Assembly: GCF_015670795.1 (NCBI RefSeq)
Contig: NZ_JADPCJ010000015.1
Location: forward strand, 1 to 57,273
Reading direction: 5' to 3'
Source of the DNA: Collinsella aerofaciens
GTDB taxonomy: Bacteria; Actinomycetota; Coriobacteriia; Coriobacteriales; Coriobacteriaceae
Length of the DNA: 57,273 bases
Shown here: one piece after another, positions 1 through 7,990 of the stretch
Layout: each line of letters opens with the position of its first letter
Position numbering within the stretch: position 1 is the first letter of the stretch
The notes under the pieces: generated by a model
Database searches by the model: none
Told to the model about the DNA's origin: nothing
Seen by the model: the letters and a program-made list of their open reading frames with translations, nothing else
Translations under genes and position numbers: made by a program

Positions 1-84
1 CATGTCTCCAGTGGAATACGAGCGGCAATACGCTTGAGGATCCTTAAAAGAAAGTCCAGTTTATCCTTCCCACTCCAGTTTTCC

Positions 85-582
85 ATGAGTATAGACCTCA
101 GGGTGAAGCACGACCTGGAGTCCAGGAGGCGGGCCGTCGAGCTCTTCGACGCCGGCGTCGGCTGCAAGCCGGCGGCCGAGGCCCTGTCCGTCCCCCGCGA
201 GACCGTGAGAGAATGGCAGTGGGTATACCGGGCGTTCGGAAGCGAGGCGCTGCTGTCCATGGGCGGGAAACAATCCAGGTACACATTCGAGCAGAGGGTC
301 GCCGCGGCGTCGGCCGTGGTCGACGGCGGGATGGCGAAGACCGACGCCATGGCCGAGTTCGGGATCAGGTCGAAGTCCCCGCTGGAGCGCTGGTGCAGGC
401 TCTACCGCGAGGGCGGCGCCGAGGCGCTGCGGCCCGGACCGAAGGGCAGGCCGAGGGGGTCGAGGTCGAAGCCCCGGGCCCGCACCCGCGAGCAGGAGCT
501 CGAGGAGCGCTGCCGCAGGCTCGAGGCCGAGGTCGCCTACCTAAAAAAATTGCGCGCCCTGGTCGAGCGGGACGGGCTCTGA
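85..582 (+). CDS. IS3-family transposase OrfA (helix-turn-helix subunit)
   Basis: This 165-residue protein is the DNA-binding first frame of the transposase. It holds two helix-turn-helix-like segments: residues about 10-50, with the pattern RAVELFDAG...AAEALSVPRETVREW, and about 70-115, with AMAEFGIRSKSPLERW. A basic linker and a C-terminal leucine-rich coiled-coil stretch (EELEERCRRLEAEVAYLKKL) follow, as in IS150 OrfA. ATG 85 is chosen because the upstream in-frame TTG adds a tail with no similarity to the family. Seven consecutive A residues at 543-549 lie 33 bases before the stop and can shift ribosomes into the OrfB frame. Confidence 0.85.
   Translation: MSIDLRVKHDLESRRRAVELFDAGVGCKPAAEALSVPRETVREWQWVYRAFGSEALLSMGGKQSRYTFEQRVAAASAVVDGGMAKTDAMAEFGIRSKSPLERWCRLYREGGAEALRPGPKGRPRGSRSKPRARTREQELEERCRRLEAEVAYLKKLRALVERDGL
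543..549 (+). promoter_or_regulatory. A7 slippery site for -1 programmed frameshift
   Basis: Seven consecutive A residues span the point where the OrfA frame (ending 582) and the OrfB frame (ending 1454) overlap. The frame change is exactly -1, as needed for IS3-family fusion transposases. A downstream stimulatory structure was not worked out. Confidence 0.75.
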
Positions 583-1454
583 CCAGGGCGGCGGCCGAGG
601 CGGTGAGGGCGCTGCGCGCGGAGGGGCACTCCCTGCGCCACCTGCTGGAGTGCTCGGGGCTCAGGAGGTCGACCTACTACTACGCGCTGGCGCACCCGCG
701 GAGGCCGACCAGGCCCGAGCTGCGCGACGCCGCGGCCGAGATATTCTCGCGCACCGCCAACGGCTGCGGGCACCGGCAGATAGCCATGTGCCTGCGCGCC
801 GAGCTGGGCGCGGTCGTGGCCGACAAGACCGTGCTCAAGATGATGCGCGAGATGGGCATCCGGTGCGGGATACGCCGCCGGGGCTCCCGCCGCCGGTACA
901 GCTCCTACAGGGGGCTCGTGGGGAGCACGTTCGAGAACGTCGTCGCGAGGGACTTCGGCGCCGAGGGGCCGTGGCAGAAGCTCGGCACCGACGTCACCGA
1001 GTTCAAGGTCGCCGGCGCCAAGGCCTACTGGGCCCCGGTGCTCGACTTCTGCACGAAGGAGATCGTGGCGAGCGACATATCGACCTCGCCGGACCTCGCC
1101 CAGCAGCACAGGATGCTCGACCGGCTCCTCGAGGCCCTGCCAGACGGGGCGGCGCCGACCATGCACTCGGACATGGGCTGGCAGTACCAGCACGAGTCCT
1201 ACGCCTCCAGGCTGGAGGGGGCGGGCATCACCCAGAGCATGTCGCGCAAGGGCAACTGCATCGACAACGCCGCCACCGAGCAGCTCTTCGGCCACGTGAA
1301 GGACGAGTTCTACCGCGGCAGGGAGTGGGGCAGCTTCGGGGACTTCAAGCGCGACCTGGAGGAGTACATAGCCCATTGGAACACGCGGCGCAGGCAGGTA
1401 AGATTGAAGGGCCTGACGCCGGAGGAGTTCCGGAACCGGGCCCTTGCGGCGTAG
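549..1454 (+). CDS. IS3-family transposase OrfB (DDE integrase), made by -1 frameshift
   Basis: This is the catalytic frame, open in the -1 frame relative to OrfA and normally produced as an OrfA-OrfB fusion. It has the HTH_21 region (STYYYALAHPRRP, then GCGHRQIAMCL) followed by an rve integrase core. The three acidic residues are visible: D in LGTDVTEF, D in HSDMGWQY and E in the block ending VKDEFY. The C-terminus WNTRRRQVRLKGLTPEEF is the family signature. The frame has no convincing start of its own near 549, so the coordinate marks the slip point. No internal stop is seen, so the element may be active. Confidence 0.88.
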   Translation: MARPGRAGRALTRAAAEAVRALRAEGHSLRHLLECSGLRRSTYYYALAHPRRPTRPELRDAAAEIFSRTANGCGHRQIAMCLRAELGAVVADKTVLKMMREMGIRCGIRRRGSRRRYSSYRGLVGSTFENVVARDFGAEGPWQKLGTDVTEFKVAGAKAYWAPVLDFCTKEIVASDISTSPDLAQQHRMLDRLLEALPDGAAPTMHSDMGWQYQHESYASRLEGAGITQSMSRKGNCIDNAATEQLFGHVKDEFYRGREWGSFGDFKRDLEEYIAHWNTRRRQVRLKGLTPEEFRNRALAA

Positions 1455-1492
1455 TCGCTATTTATTCAGTCCAAGTTTCGGGGCGCAGTTCA

Positions 1493-1515
1493 CAGGCACC
1501 TTTGTGGTGGTTTTT
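1493..1515. repeat. Half copy of the 40-bp gene-end palindrome, cut by the IS
   Basis: The sequence CAGGCACCTTTGTGGTGGTT is identical to the right half of the palindromes at 14184-14222 and, with one or two changes, 12199-12239 and 47898-47937. The left half is missing because the IS begins there. Like the other copies, it lies just past the stop codon of a minus-strand gene (proA, stop at 1530). Confidence 0.8.
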
Positions 1516-1529
1516 CGTTTACGAGGGGT

Positions 1530-2816
1530 TTAGGGGCGGACCTGGCCGGTGCCGCGGAGCTTGTATTTGTAGGTGGTGAGGGCCTCGGCGGCAAAGGGGC
1601 CGCGGGCGTGGAGTTTTTGGGTCGAGATGCCGATCTCGGCACCCAGGCCAAACTCGCCGCCGTCGGTGAAGCGAGTGCTGGCGTTGGCGTACACGGCCGA
1701 GGCATCGACCGCATCGAGGAAGCGCTCGCAAGCATCCGTGTCCTCGGCAACGATGGCCTCGGAGTGCATCGTGCCGTAGCGATTGATGTGTGCGATGGCC
1801 TCGTCCTCGTTTGCCACGACCTTCACGCTCATCTCGAGCGCCAGGTACTCGCGACCCCAGTCCTCCTCAGTCGCGGCGACGTAGTTGTCGCCCTCGGCAA
1901 GCCCAGCGTCGGCGCATGCGGCGCACGTGGCCTCGTCGCCGTGAATCAGTACGCCGTGGTCGTGCAGCACGGCAACGACTGCGGGCAGGAAGCGATCAGC
2001 AACGGCACGGTCGACCAGCAGCGACTCGGCGGCATTGCACACGCCTACGCGCTGGGTCTTGGCATTGACGATAATGTTGAGCGCCTTATCAAAGTCGGCG
2101 GATTCATGCACGTAGATGTGGCAGTTGCCCGTGCCCGTCTCGATCACCGGCACAAGCGACTCGCGCACGCAGCGCTGGATCAGGCCTGCACCGCCGCGCG
2201 GAATGAGTACGTCGACGATACCGCGGAGCTTCATGAGCTCGCCAGTGGCCTCGCGGTCGGTGGACTCGATCATCGACACGGCCTCGCGCGGGAAGCCCTT
2301 GGCCTCGAGCGCATCGGCCAGCAGCTCGGCGATCATGGCACACGAGTGATAGGCCAGCGAGCCGCCGCGCAGAATGCAGGCGTTGCCGGTACGGATGCAG
2401 ATACCTGCGGCGTCGGCCGTCACGTTGGGGCGCGCCTCGTAGACCATAGCGACCAGGCCCAACGGCACGCTCACGCGGGTCAGGTCCACACCGCTCGCAA
2501 GCACGCGGTGGTCGAGCACGCGGCCGACGGGATCGGGCAGCTCGGCGAGCTTCTCCAAACCGGCGGCCATGCCCTCGACGCGCTCAGGCGTCAGCAGCAG
2601 ACGGTCGAGCAGACCGGCCGAAGTGCCCGCATCGCGCGCGGCGGACATATCGAGCTCGTTGGCGGCGACGATGGAGTCGACACCGTTGCGCAGTGCTGCG
2701 GCCATGGCGCGCACGGCCTCCTGGCGCTGCTCATCGCTCGCCGTGGCAAGCGAGGCCGACGCTGCCTTGGCGGCAACGGCAAGATCGTGGACATACGTGG
2801 CTATATCGACCGACAT
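1530..2816 (-). CDS. proA: Gamma-glutamyl phosphate reductase (glutamate-5-semialdehyde dehydrogenase)
   Basis: ProA catalyses the second step of proline synthesis, the NADPH-dependent reduction of glutamyl-5-phosphate to glutamate-5-semialdehyde in the cytoplasm. The 428 residues match the usual length. Family blocks are clear: YEARPNVT near residue 130, LRGGSLAYHS, the catalytic cysteine in GVCNAAESLL near 255, and the C-terminal TDGGEFGLGAEIGIST. Its partner proB is also on this strand but lies 1.6 kb away, with an opposing hydrolase gene between them, so the usual proBA operon is split here. ATG 2816 follows an AGAAAGGG-like ribosome site. Confidence 0.96.
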   Translation of the reverse strand: MSVDIATYVHDLAVAAKAASASLATASDEQRQEAVRAMAAALRNGVDSIVAANELDMSAARDAGTSAGLLDRLLLTPERVEGMAAGLEKLAELPDPVGRVLDHRVLASGVDLTRVSVPLGLVAMVYEARPNVTADAAGICIRTGNACILRGGSLAYHSCAMIAELLADALEAKGFPREAVSMIESTDREATGELMKLRGIVDVLIPRGGAGLIQRCVRESLVPVIETGTGNCHIYVHESADFDKALNIIVNAKTQRVGVCNAAESLLVDRAVADRFLPAVVAVLHDHGVLIHGDEATCAACADAGLAEGDNYVAATEEDWGREYLALEMSVKVVANEDEAIAHINRYGTMHSEAIVAEDTDACERFLDAVDASAVYANASTRFTDGGEFGLGAEIGISTQKLHARGPFAAEALTTYKYKLRGTGQVRP

Positions 2817-2928
2817 GGGCGGCCCTTTCTCCTAGAAGTTTGCAACCATGGTAGCCGATTTGCGCATGGCCTCGCCCGCGGCGGTAGAATTGGTCAACCC
2901 GAAACACCGCAACGAACGGAAGACTCAC

Positions 2929-4347
2929 ATGGCCCTCATCACTTCGTACCACGTCCCCGGCCTTTACGTCGAGGACCACAGCATCGACGTCCCCCTTGAC
3001 TGGCGCGGCCTGGAGCCGATGCTCCTGGCCGTCGGCAGCACCATGCGCCGCGGCGCTATGCCGGCACCCATCGCCGGCGCGCCCGAGAGCATCAAGCTCT
3101 TCTACCGCGTGGTTTGCGCGCCCGACCGCATCAACGACGATCTGCCACTGCTCCTGTTTTTGCAGGGCGGCCCCGGCGGCGAGAGCCCGCGTCCGCTGTC
3201 GCCCACAAGCGACGGCTGGATCGAGGAGGCCGTCAAGCACTTCCGCGTGGTCCTTCCCGACCAGCGCGGCACCGGACGCAGTAGCTGCGTGGACGGACGC
3301 ACGATCAAGGCACTGGGTGATCGCGCAACGGCCGCCGGCGCCGATACAGCACGCTCGCAGGCGGACTTCCTCAAGCGCCACCTCGCCAGCTCCATCGTGC
3401 GCGATTTTGAATACCTGCGACTGGTGGGCTTTGGCGGCAAGCCGTGGGTCACGCTCGGCCAGAGCTACGGCGGCTTTTTGACGCTGAGCTATCTGTCGCT
3501 CTTCCCCGAGGGCGTGGCGGCGAGCTTTACCTGCGGCGGCATCCCCCACGTGCCGGCGAGCGCCAGCGAGGTCTACGTGCACACCTTCCCGCGCATGGCC
3601 GCCAAGACGCAGCAGTATTACGACCGCTACCCCGCCGACGTCGATCGCGTGGCAGCCCTGGCCGATGCGCTCGAGGCACAGAAGCCCGTGCTGCCCGACG
3701 GCTCGCCGATGACGGTCGAGCGCCTACAGCTCATGGGCAGCGACTTTGGCATGAAGCCGAGCTTTGACCGCATGCATTGGATTATCGATCACGCTTTTGT
3801 TGATGGCGACGGCACGCTGACCTGCGACGCCTCGGTATCTGACAGTTTTTTGATGCGCGCCTTCGAGCGCACCAACACGCGCACGAATCCGCTGTACTGG
3901 ACGCTGCAGGAGTTCATATACGCCGACGGTAACACTATGCCCATTGGCTGGGCCGCGGCTGAAGAGAAGGCTCACCGCGCCGAGTTCGACACCCTCGCGC
4001 GCCCGCTCATGTTTACCGGCGAGGCCATGTTCCCGTGGATGTTCGAGCAGATGCCCGAGCTCAAGCCCTTCAAGCCCGCCATGGACCTGCTGATGGAAGA
4101 CACCAGCTGGGACAAGATTTACGACCCGCAGCGACTGGCGTGCAACGAGGTGCCCCTGCAGGCCGCGGTGTATTTCGACGACATGTACGTGGATTCGGGC
4201 CTGCAGCTTGATACGCTCAGCCGCGTGGGCAACTCGCATGCCTGGGTGACCAACGAGTTCGAGCACGACGGTCTGCACGGCAGCGTGGTGTTCAAGCGCC
4301 TCTTCGACGAAGCCCTCAACCGCGGAGACCTGCGTCAGATCTTCTAG
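2929..4347 (+). CDS. Alpha/beta hydrolase, proline iminopeptidase-like (S33 family)
   Basis: This 472-residue protein resembles peptidase family S33, whose members cut N-terminal proline or other residues from small peptides. The oxyanion region LQGGPGGES (near residue 80), the DQRGTGRSS strand and the nucleophile elbow GQSYGGF (serine near residue 180) are in family order. A candidate catalytic histidine lies in HDGLHGS close to the C-terminus. ATG 2929 is chosen because GGAAG precedes it; an upstream in-frame ATG at 2848 adds an unlikely leader. The gene sits between proA and proB on the opposite strand, so a role in releasing proline from peptides is attractive but is inference. Confidence 0.85.
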   Translation: MALITSYHVPGLYVEDHSIDVPLDWRGLEPMLLAVGSTMRRGAMPAPIAGAPESIKLFYRVVCAPDRINDDLPLLLFLQGGPGGESPRPLSPTSDGWIEEAVKHFRVVLPDQRGTGRSSCVDGRTIKALGDRATAAGADTARSQADFLKRHLASSIVRDFEYLRLVGFGGKPWVTLGQSYGGFLTLSYLSLFPEGVAASFTCGGIPHVPASASEVYVHTFPRMAAKTQQYYDRYPADVDRVAALADALEAQKPVLPDGSPMTVERLQLMGSDFGMKPSFDRMHWIIDHAFVDGDGTLTCDASVSDSFLMRAFERTNTRTNPLYWTLQEFIYADGNTMPIGWAAAEEKAHRAEFDTLARPLMFTGEAMFPWMFEQMPELKPFKPAMDLLMEDTSWDKIYDPQRLACNEVPLQAAVYFDDMYVDSGLQLDTLSRVGNSHAWVTNEFEHDGLHGSVVFKRLFDEALNRGDLRQIF

Positions 4348-4349
4348 CA

Positions 4350-4402
4350 AAGGAGTGTCCCCACCTGCCGGCACAAAATGAACGTCCCCAGGTTCCGGCA
4401 CG
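4350..4402. repeat. Intergenic repeat with GGAGTGTCCCCA and CTGCCGGCAC blocks (copy 1)
   Basis: The blocks AAGGAGTGTCCCCA, CTGCCGGCAC and a GGGGACGTT-type sequence recur in the same order and orientation near 17013-17122. They lie just after the hydrolase stop codon. Function unknown. Confidence 0.6.
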
Positions 4403-4446
4403 AGAAAGACAGCGCTGCGGGAAACGATCCGCAGCGCTGTCTTTCT
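4403..4446. terminator. Bidirectional terminator between hydrolase and proB
   Basis: An 18-bp perfect stem (AGAAAGACAGCGCTGCGG and its complement) encloses an 8-base loop. T-rich sequence follows on the plus side and the proB stop codon abuts on the minus side. It can end both converging transcripts. Confidence 0.85.
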
Positions 4447-5574
4447 TTATGCAAATACAATCAAGTTGTCTCGATGGATCGCAGGCTTCTCGGCCAGGTT
4501 AGCGAGCAGGCGGTTGCTGGCGATCTGGTCCTGGCGGCGTCCGGCTGCAAGCTCCAGCACGTCCGAATCGGCCTCGGCGATACCGCGGGCGACAACCATG
4601 CCGCTCGGGTCGCACACGTCGAGCACATCGCCCTCGGCAAACTGGCCATCGACCTCGCGAATACCCACCGCAAGCAAGGAAGAGCCACGGCTGACCAGCG
4701 CCTTCGCAGCACCATCATCGACCGTCACCGAGCCATGCGCCTTGTCGCCCAGTGCGATCCACAGCTTGCGGGGTGCGATGTCCAGACGCTCCGCCGGCGG
4801 ATCGAACAGCGTGCCCACGCTCTCGCCGCGGGCGAGGCGCACGAGCGCATCGGGCTCCTCGCCCGAGCAAATCACGCTCTGAATGCCCGCGGTCATGAGA
4901 ATGCGGCTCGCGCGAATCTTGGTGATCATGCCGCCCGTGCCCACCGAAGTCGAAGAATCGCCTGCCGAGGCGATAATCTTGGCATCGATCTTATGCACGA
5001 CCGGGACGAACTCGGCCGTGGGGTCCTCGTGCGGATTGGCGGTATAGAGGCCATCGATGTCCGAGAGCGTCACGCACAGATCGGCAGAAACCAGGCAGCT
5101 CACAAGCGCCGCCAGCGTGTCGTTGTCGCCAAACTTGATCTCGTCGACGGTGACGGTATCGTTCTCGTTGACGACCGGCACCACGCCCAGCTCCACCAGG
5201 CGCAGCAGGGCGTCGCGTGCATGCAGGTAGGACGTGCGGCGGGCCGTGTCGTGGCGCGTGAGCAGTACGAGCGAGGTGAGCAGGTCGCGCGCATGGAACT
5301 CCTCGTCGTAGGCCGACGAGATGATGCACTGACCAGCCGAGGCGCAAGCCTGCAGGCTCGGCAGGTCGCCGACCGGCTTGCGGTCGAAGCCCAGCACGGG
5401 ATAGCCACAGGCGATAGCGCCCGAGCTCACCACGACCAGACGCCAGCTGAGCTTGCGCAGCGCTGCGGCCTGATCGGCAAGCCCGCCGATAAAGGAGCGG
5501 TTGACCTTGCCGTCAGTGCCCACAACCGTGGACGAACCGATCTTTACCACCATCGTTTTATAAGAAGTCGTCAT
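4447..5574 (-). CDS. proB: Glutamate 5-kinase
   Basis: ProB phosphorylates glutamate to glutamyl-5-phosphate, the first and usually feedback-inhibited step of proline synthesis. Residues 1-260 form the amino-acid kinase domain: VVKIGSSTV at the N-terminus, VVSSGAIACG near 50, NENDTVTVDEIKFGDND near 140 and GTGGMITKI near 215. Residues about 280-360 form a C-terminal PUA domain (GSVTVDDGAAKAL), so this is the long, two-domain form at 375 residues. It overlaps the convergent terminator at its 3' end. The substrate channel to ProA is supplied in trans because the two genes are not adjacent. Confidence 0.96.
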   Translation of the reverse strand: MTTSYKTMVVKIGSSTVVGTDGKVNRSFIGGLADQAAALRKLSWRLVVVSSGAIACGYPVLGFDRKPVGDLPSLQACASAGQCIISSAYDEEFHARDLLTSLVLLTRHDTARRTSYLHARDALLRLVELGVVPVVNENDTVTVDEIKFGDNDTLAALVSCLVSADLCVTLSDIDGLYTANPHEDPTAEFVPVVHKIDAKIIASAGDSSTSVGTGGMITKIRASRILMTAGIQSVICSGEEPDALVRLARGESVGTLFDPPAERLDIAPRKLWIALGDKAHGSVTVDDGAAKALVSRGSSLLAVGIREVDGQFAEGDVLDVCDPSGMVVARGIAEADSDVLELAAGRRQDQIASNRLLANLAEKPAIHRDNLIVFA

Positions 5575-5653
5575 ACGTCAAACCAATCAACTGTTCAGCG
5601 AACGGCCGAGCTGGCGGCCAAGGGAGCGTGACTCGCCCCTACCACCCAAGAAA

Positions 5654-7159
5654 TTAGTGAGCCCAGGGAAAGGCAGAAGCCGCGGCCATGTTCTTGCGCA
5701 CGAGCTCGTCGCGCACCTGAGCCAGGCCCTGCTCCATGCCCACCACATAGGTCTGCGGGTACAGGAAGCGCTTGAAAGCTGCGTCCAGATGATCGAGCGC
5801 CCAAGCACAGCGCTCGCGCGCGTCCTGGATGCTCTCACGCGGAGCCACCGCACTGCCATCGCGCACGATCGGCACCAGCAGCTCGCGATACTCAAGTTCG
5901 GACACGTCGGTCACCAGGGCGGCATCATTCACGGCCACGAGGGTATTGCCGCGCGCGGCGCCCTCCCCCGCCAGATGGTCCTCGTCGTAGATCATGTCGC
6001 AGACTGGGCCGCCAAAGCCGTCGTAATAACGGCGCACGCGTTGCACACCCGGGATCGTGCGCTTATAGGGCTGCTCGGAGAGCTTGACCACCGGCGTCCA
6101 TGGATCTGTCTCGCTCGCACGGCGGGCGGAAAGCTTGTACACGCCGCCCAGCGCCGGCTGGTCATAGCAGGTCGCGAGCTTGGTACCCACGCCAAAACTG
6201 TCGATGGGCGCGCCCTGGTCGAGCAGCGACTGAATCGTGTACTCATCCAGATCGTTAGAAACCGAGATCCCCACATAGGGCAGGCCCTCGGCATCAAAAC
6301 GGCCGCGAACATACTTGGAGAGCTTGGCGAGGTCGCCGGAGTCAATGCGAATGGCCGACAAGCGCTCGCCCACCGCTTCCATCTCCTTGGCAACCGTAAT
6401 GGCATGTTCACAGCCCTCGCGCACGTCATAGGTGTCGATGAGCAGCGTGCAGTTCTTGGGGCTCGATTTGGCAAAGGCACGGAAGGCCTCGAGCTCGGAA
6501 TCGAAGCTCATCACCCAGCTGTGCGCATGCGTGCCAAAGACGGGAATACCGTAGCGGCGGCCGGCGAGCACATTGGACGTAGAGGAGCAGCCGGCGACGT
6601 AGCTCGCGCGCGCGACGGCCAGGCCGCCATCGGGACCCTGGGCTCGGCGCAGGCCAAACTCCGCCACGGGGCGACCGTCGGCGGCAAGCACCACGCGCGC
6701 CGTCTTGGTGGCGACAAGCGTCTGGAACCCGACGATGTTGAGCAGCGCCGTCTCGAGCAGCTGGCACTCCAGCGCGGGGCCGGTGACGCGCACCATGGGC
6801 TCGCGCGGAAAGACGAGCTCGCCCTCGGGCACGGCGTCGATGTTTACATGCGCACGAAAATCGCGCAGGTAGTCGAGGAATCCAGACTTGAACATCGCAC
6901 CGCCAGCAGGGGCCTGGAGCGAGGCGAGGTAGTCGATGTCCTCGGGCGTAAAGCGCAGATTCTCGACCAGCTCGGGCAGCTCGGCGGTGCCGCACATGAC
7001 GGCATAGGCGCTGCCAAAGGGATGGTCGCGGTAAAACGCGGTAAAACAACCCTGCTCATTGGCCTTGCCGCTCTCCCACAGGCCCTGGGCCATAGTGAGC
7101 TCGTACAGATCGGTGAGCATTGCGATGTCGGTGGGATGAGAGATGTCGGTCAAAGCCAT
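5654..7159 (-). CDS. pncB: Nicotinate phosphoribosyltransferase
   Basis: The enzyme joins nicotinate to PRPP to give nicotinate mononucleotide in NAD salvage. The N-terminus MLTDLYELTMAQGLW, the block FRAHVNIDAVPEGELVFPREP, the EFGLRRAQGPDG motif near residue 170 and FGVGTKL near 310 are typical of the long family. The 501 residues match. ATG 7159 is used because AAAGG precedes it; the longer frame to 7216 has no ribosome site. It lies tail-to-head with proB on the same strand but is separated by about 80 bases. Confidence 0.95.
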   Translation of the reverse strand: MALTDISHPTDIAMLTDLYELTMAQGLWESGKANEQGCFTAFYRDHPFGSAYAVMCGTAELPELVENLRFTPEDIDYLASLQAPAGGAMFKSGFLDYLRDFRAHVNIDAVPEGELVFPREPMVRVTGPALECQLLETALLNIVGFQTLVATKTARVVLAADGRPVAEFGLRRAQGPDGGLAVARASYVAGCSSTSNVLAGRRYGIPVFGTHAHSWVMSFDSELEAFRAFAKSSPKNCTLLIDTYDVREGCEHAITVAKEMEAVGERLSAIRIDSGDLAKLSKYVRGRFDAEGLPYVGISVSNDLDEYTIQSLLDQGAPIDSFGVGTKLATCYDQPALGGVYKLSARRASETDPWTPVVKLSEQPYKRTIPGVQRVRRYYDGFGGPVCDMIYDEDHLAGEGAARGNTLVAVNDAALVTDVSELEYRELLVPIVRDGSAVAPRESIQDARERCAWALDHLDAAFKRFLYPQTYVVGMEQGLAQVRDELVRKNMAAASAFPWAH

Positions 7160-7243
7160 GGGGCGACCTTTCGGATGTGTGGTGCAGAATTTGAGGGTTG
7201 GACGAGAGCAGAGCATGCGGACATGACGCCCGATGCAAATCGG

Positions 7244-7702
7244 TTAGAGCAGGCCCATGCTGGTCAGGATCGTGTAGCCCATAAAGATGACAAACGCGAT
7301 GAGGGCAAGGACAATGATGATTTTTTGAGCCGGCGCCATGCCAGGGATCTCGTTCTCGCCCGTAGGCTCCTTGGAGGTAACCATGCGCTGGGCAAAGGTC
7401 ATCTCGTCACGACTCGGCTTAGGCTCGACGGACTTGGGACAAGCGGCCTTTTTAGGCTGAGGTTTGGGCGCGGCAGGTGCAGGCTTCGCAGCAGCGGGCT
7501 TGGGTGCGGGCGCGGGCGCCGATGCGGATGCGGCGTTCGCGGCGATCTCCTCGGCCTTCGCACGCTCGGCACGCAGGACAGCCAGCTCCTCACGCTCGCG
7601 ACGGGCCTCTTCACGAGCCTCGCGGCGGGCCTTCTCGGCGCGGAGCTCTTCCAACTCAGCGCGCTCCTCGTCGGACAATGGTTGGGACTCAAGCTCGGCC
7701 AT
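7244..7702 (-). CDS. Coiled-coil, Ala/Pro-rich protein with one C-terminal membrane helix
   Basis: I do not recognise this 152-residue protein. Residues about 5-60 are an almost uninterrupted charged coiled coil (EERAELEELRAEKARREARE). Residues about 65-95 are a low-complexity Ala/Pro/Lys linker. A hydrophobic helix (IIIVLALIAFVIFMGYTIL) ends the chain, so it is probably tail-anchored with the coil in the cytoplasm. ATG 7702 has AAAGGG upstream. It lies between tRNA-Ala and pncB on the same strand. Similar small coil-tail proteins are common in Coriobacteriia; no function is assigned. Confidence 0.75.
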   Translation of the reverse strand: MAELESQPLSDEERAELEELRAEKARREAREEARREREELAVLRAERAKAEEIAANAASASAPAPAPKPAAAKPAPAAPKPQPKKAACPKSVEPKPSRDEMTFAQRMVTSKEPTGENEIPGMAPAQKIIIVLALIAFVIFMGYTILTSMGLL

Positions 7703-7720
7703 GGTACAGCCCTTTCTTTT

Positions 7721-7753
7721 AAAAAAAGCCGCCGACACAATGTCAGCGGCTTA
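7721..7753 (-). terminator. Terminator after tRNA-Ala
   Basis: On the minus strand AAGCCGCTGACA pairs with TGTCGGCGGCTT (one mismatch) around a 3-base loop and is followed by a run of T. It lies just downstream of the tRNA gene. Confidence 0.85.
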
Positions 7754-7766
7754 TCAAATCCAAGGG

Positions 7767-7839
7767 TGGAGACGAAGGGAGTCGAACCCTCGGCCTCTGC
7801 CATGCGACGGCAGCGCTCTCCCAACTGAGCTACGTCCCC
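7767..7839 (-). tRNA. tRNA-Ala(CGC)
   Basis: A full cloverleaf can be drawn. The acceptor stem GGGGACG/CGTCTCC has the G3:U70 wobble pair that is the alanine identity element. The D arm is GCTC..GAGC. The anticodon stem CTGCC/GGCAG carries loop GTCGCAT, giving anticodon CGC. The T loop is TTCGACT. The discriminator base is A and a complete CCA is not encoded. It reads GCG codons, useful in a G+C-rich genome. A strong terminator follows at 7721-7753. Confidence 0.95.
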
Positions 7840-7944
7840 AGGACAAGTCGATATTTTACCTACGGCTCGCCAACTGTCAACGCCCAATAACCAGTCTTTT
7901 TGGAGCGCGGCTATTTTGACAACTTTTCGAACAGGCGATCCTCT

Positions 7945-7981
7945 CGATGATTTTTTAATCCCCGTCCCAGAAAAATCATCG
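7945..7981 (-). terminator. Terminator-like hairpin after the radical SAM gene (short repeat family)
   Basis: CGATGATTTTT and AAAAATCATCG form a stem around a loop containing CCCGTCCCAG. A close copy with the same loop lies at 20661-20697, also just past a minus-strand stop codon. Confidence 0.7.
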
Positions 7982-7990
7982 ACGAACGCA

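Larger units (their letters stand above)
1..1492 (+). mobile_element. IS3-family insertion sequence (left end not resolved)
   Basis: The two overlapping transposase frames, the poly-A slippery site between them and the DDE catalytic core identify an IS3-family element of the IS150-like organisation. The right end appears to be at about 1492, where the complementary strand starts TGAACTGCGCCCC, a plausible IS3-type terminal repeat beginning with TG. I could not find a matching inverted copy in the first 84 bases, so the left end is either outside the window or diverged. The base after the right end is the middle of a palindromic repeat that occurs intact elsewhere in the window, which fixes the insertion point on that side. 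Confidence 0.8.

Noticed and set aside
1608..2999. Long plus-strand open frame opposite proA
   Set aside because: It lies wholly antisense to a clear proA and shows only the composition expected from G+C-rich codon mirroring; no ribosome site or domain.
5657..7828. 723-codon plus-strand open frame opposite pncB and the coiled-coil gene
   Set aside because: Antisense shadow; its translation is rich in A, G, R and H with no recognisable family, and it runs through the tRNA gene.
7767..7839. tRNA-Ala as an attachment site for an integrated element
   Set aside because: No partial copy of its 3' end, integrase gene or foreign-looking DNA lies next to it.
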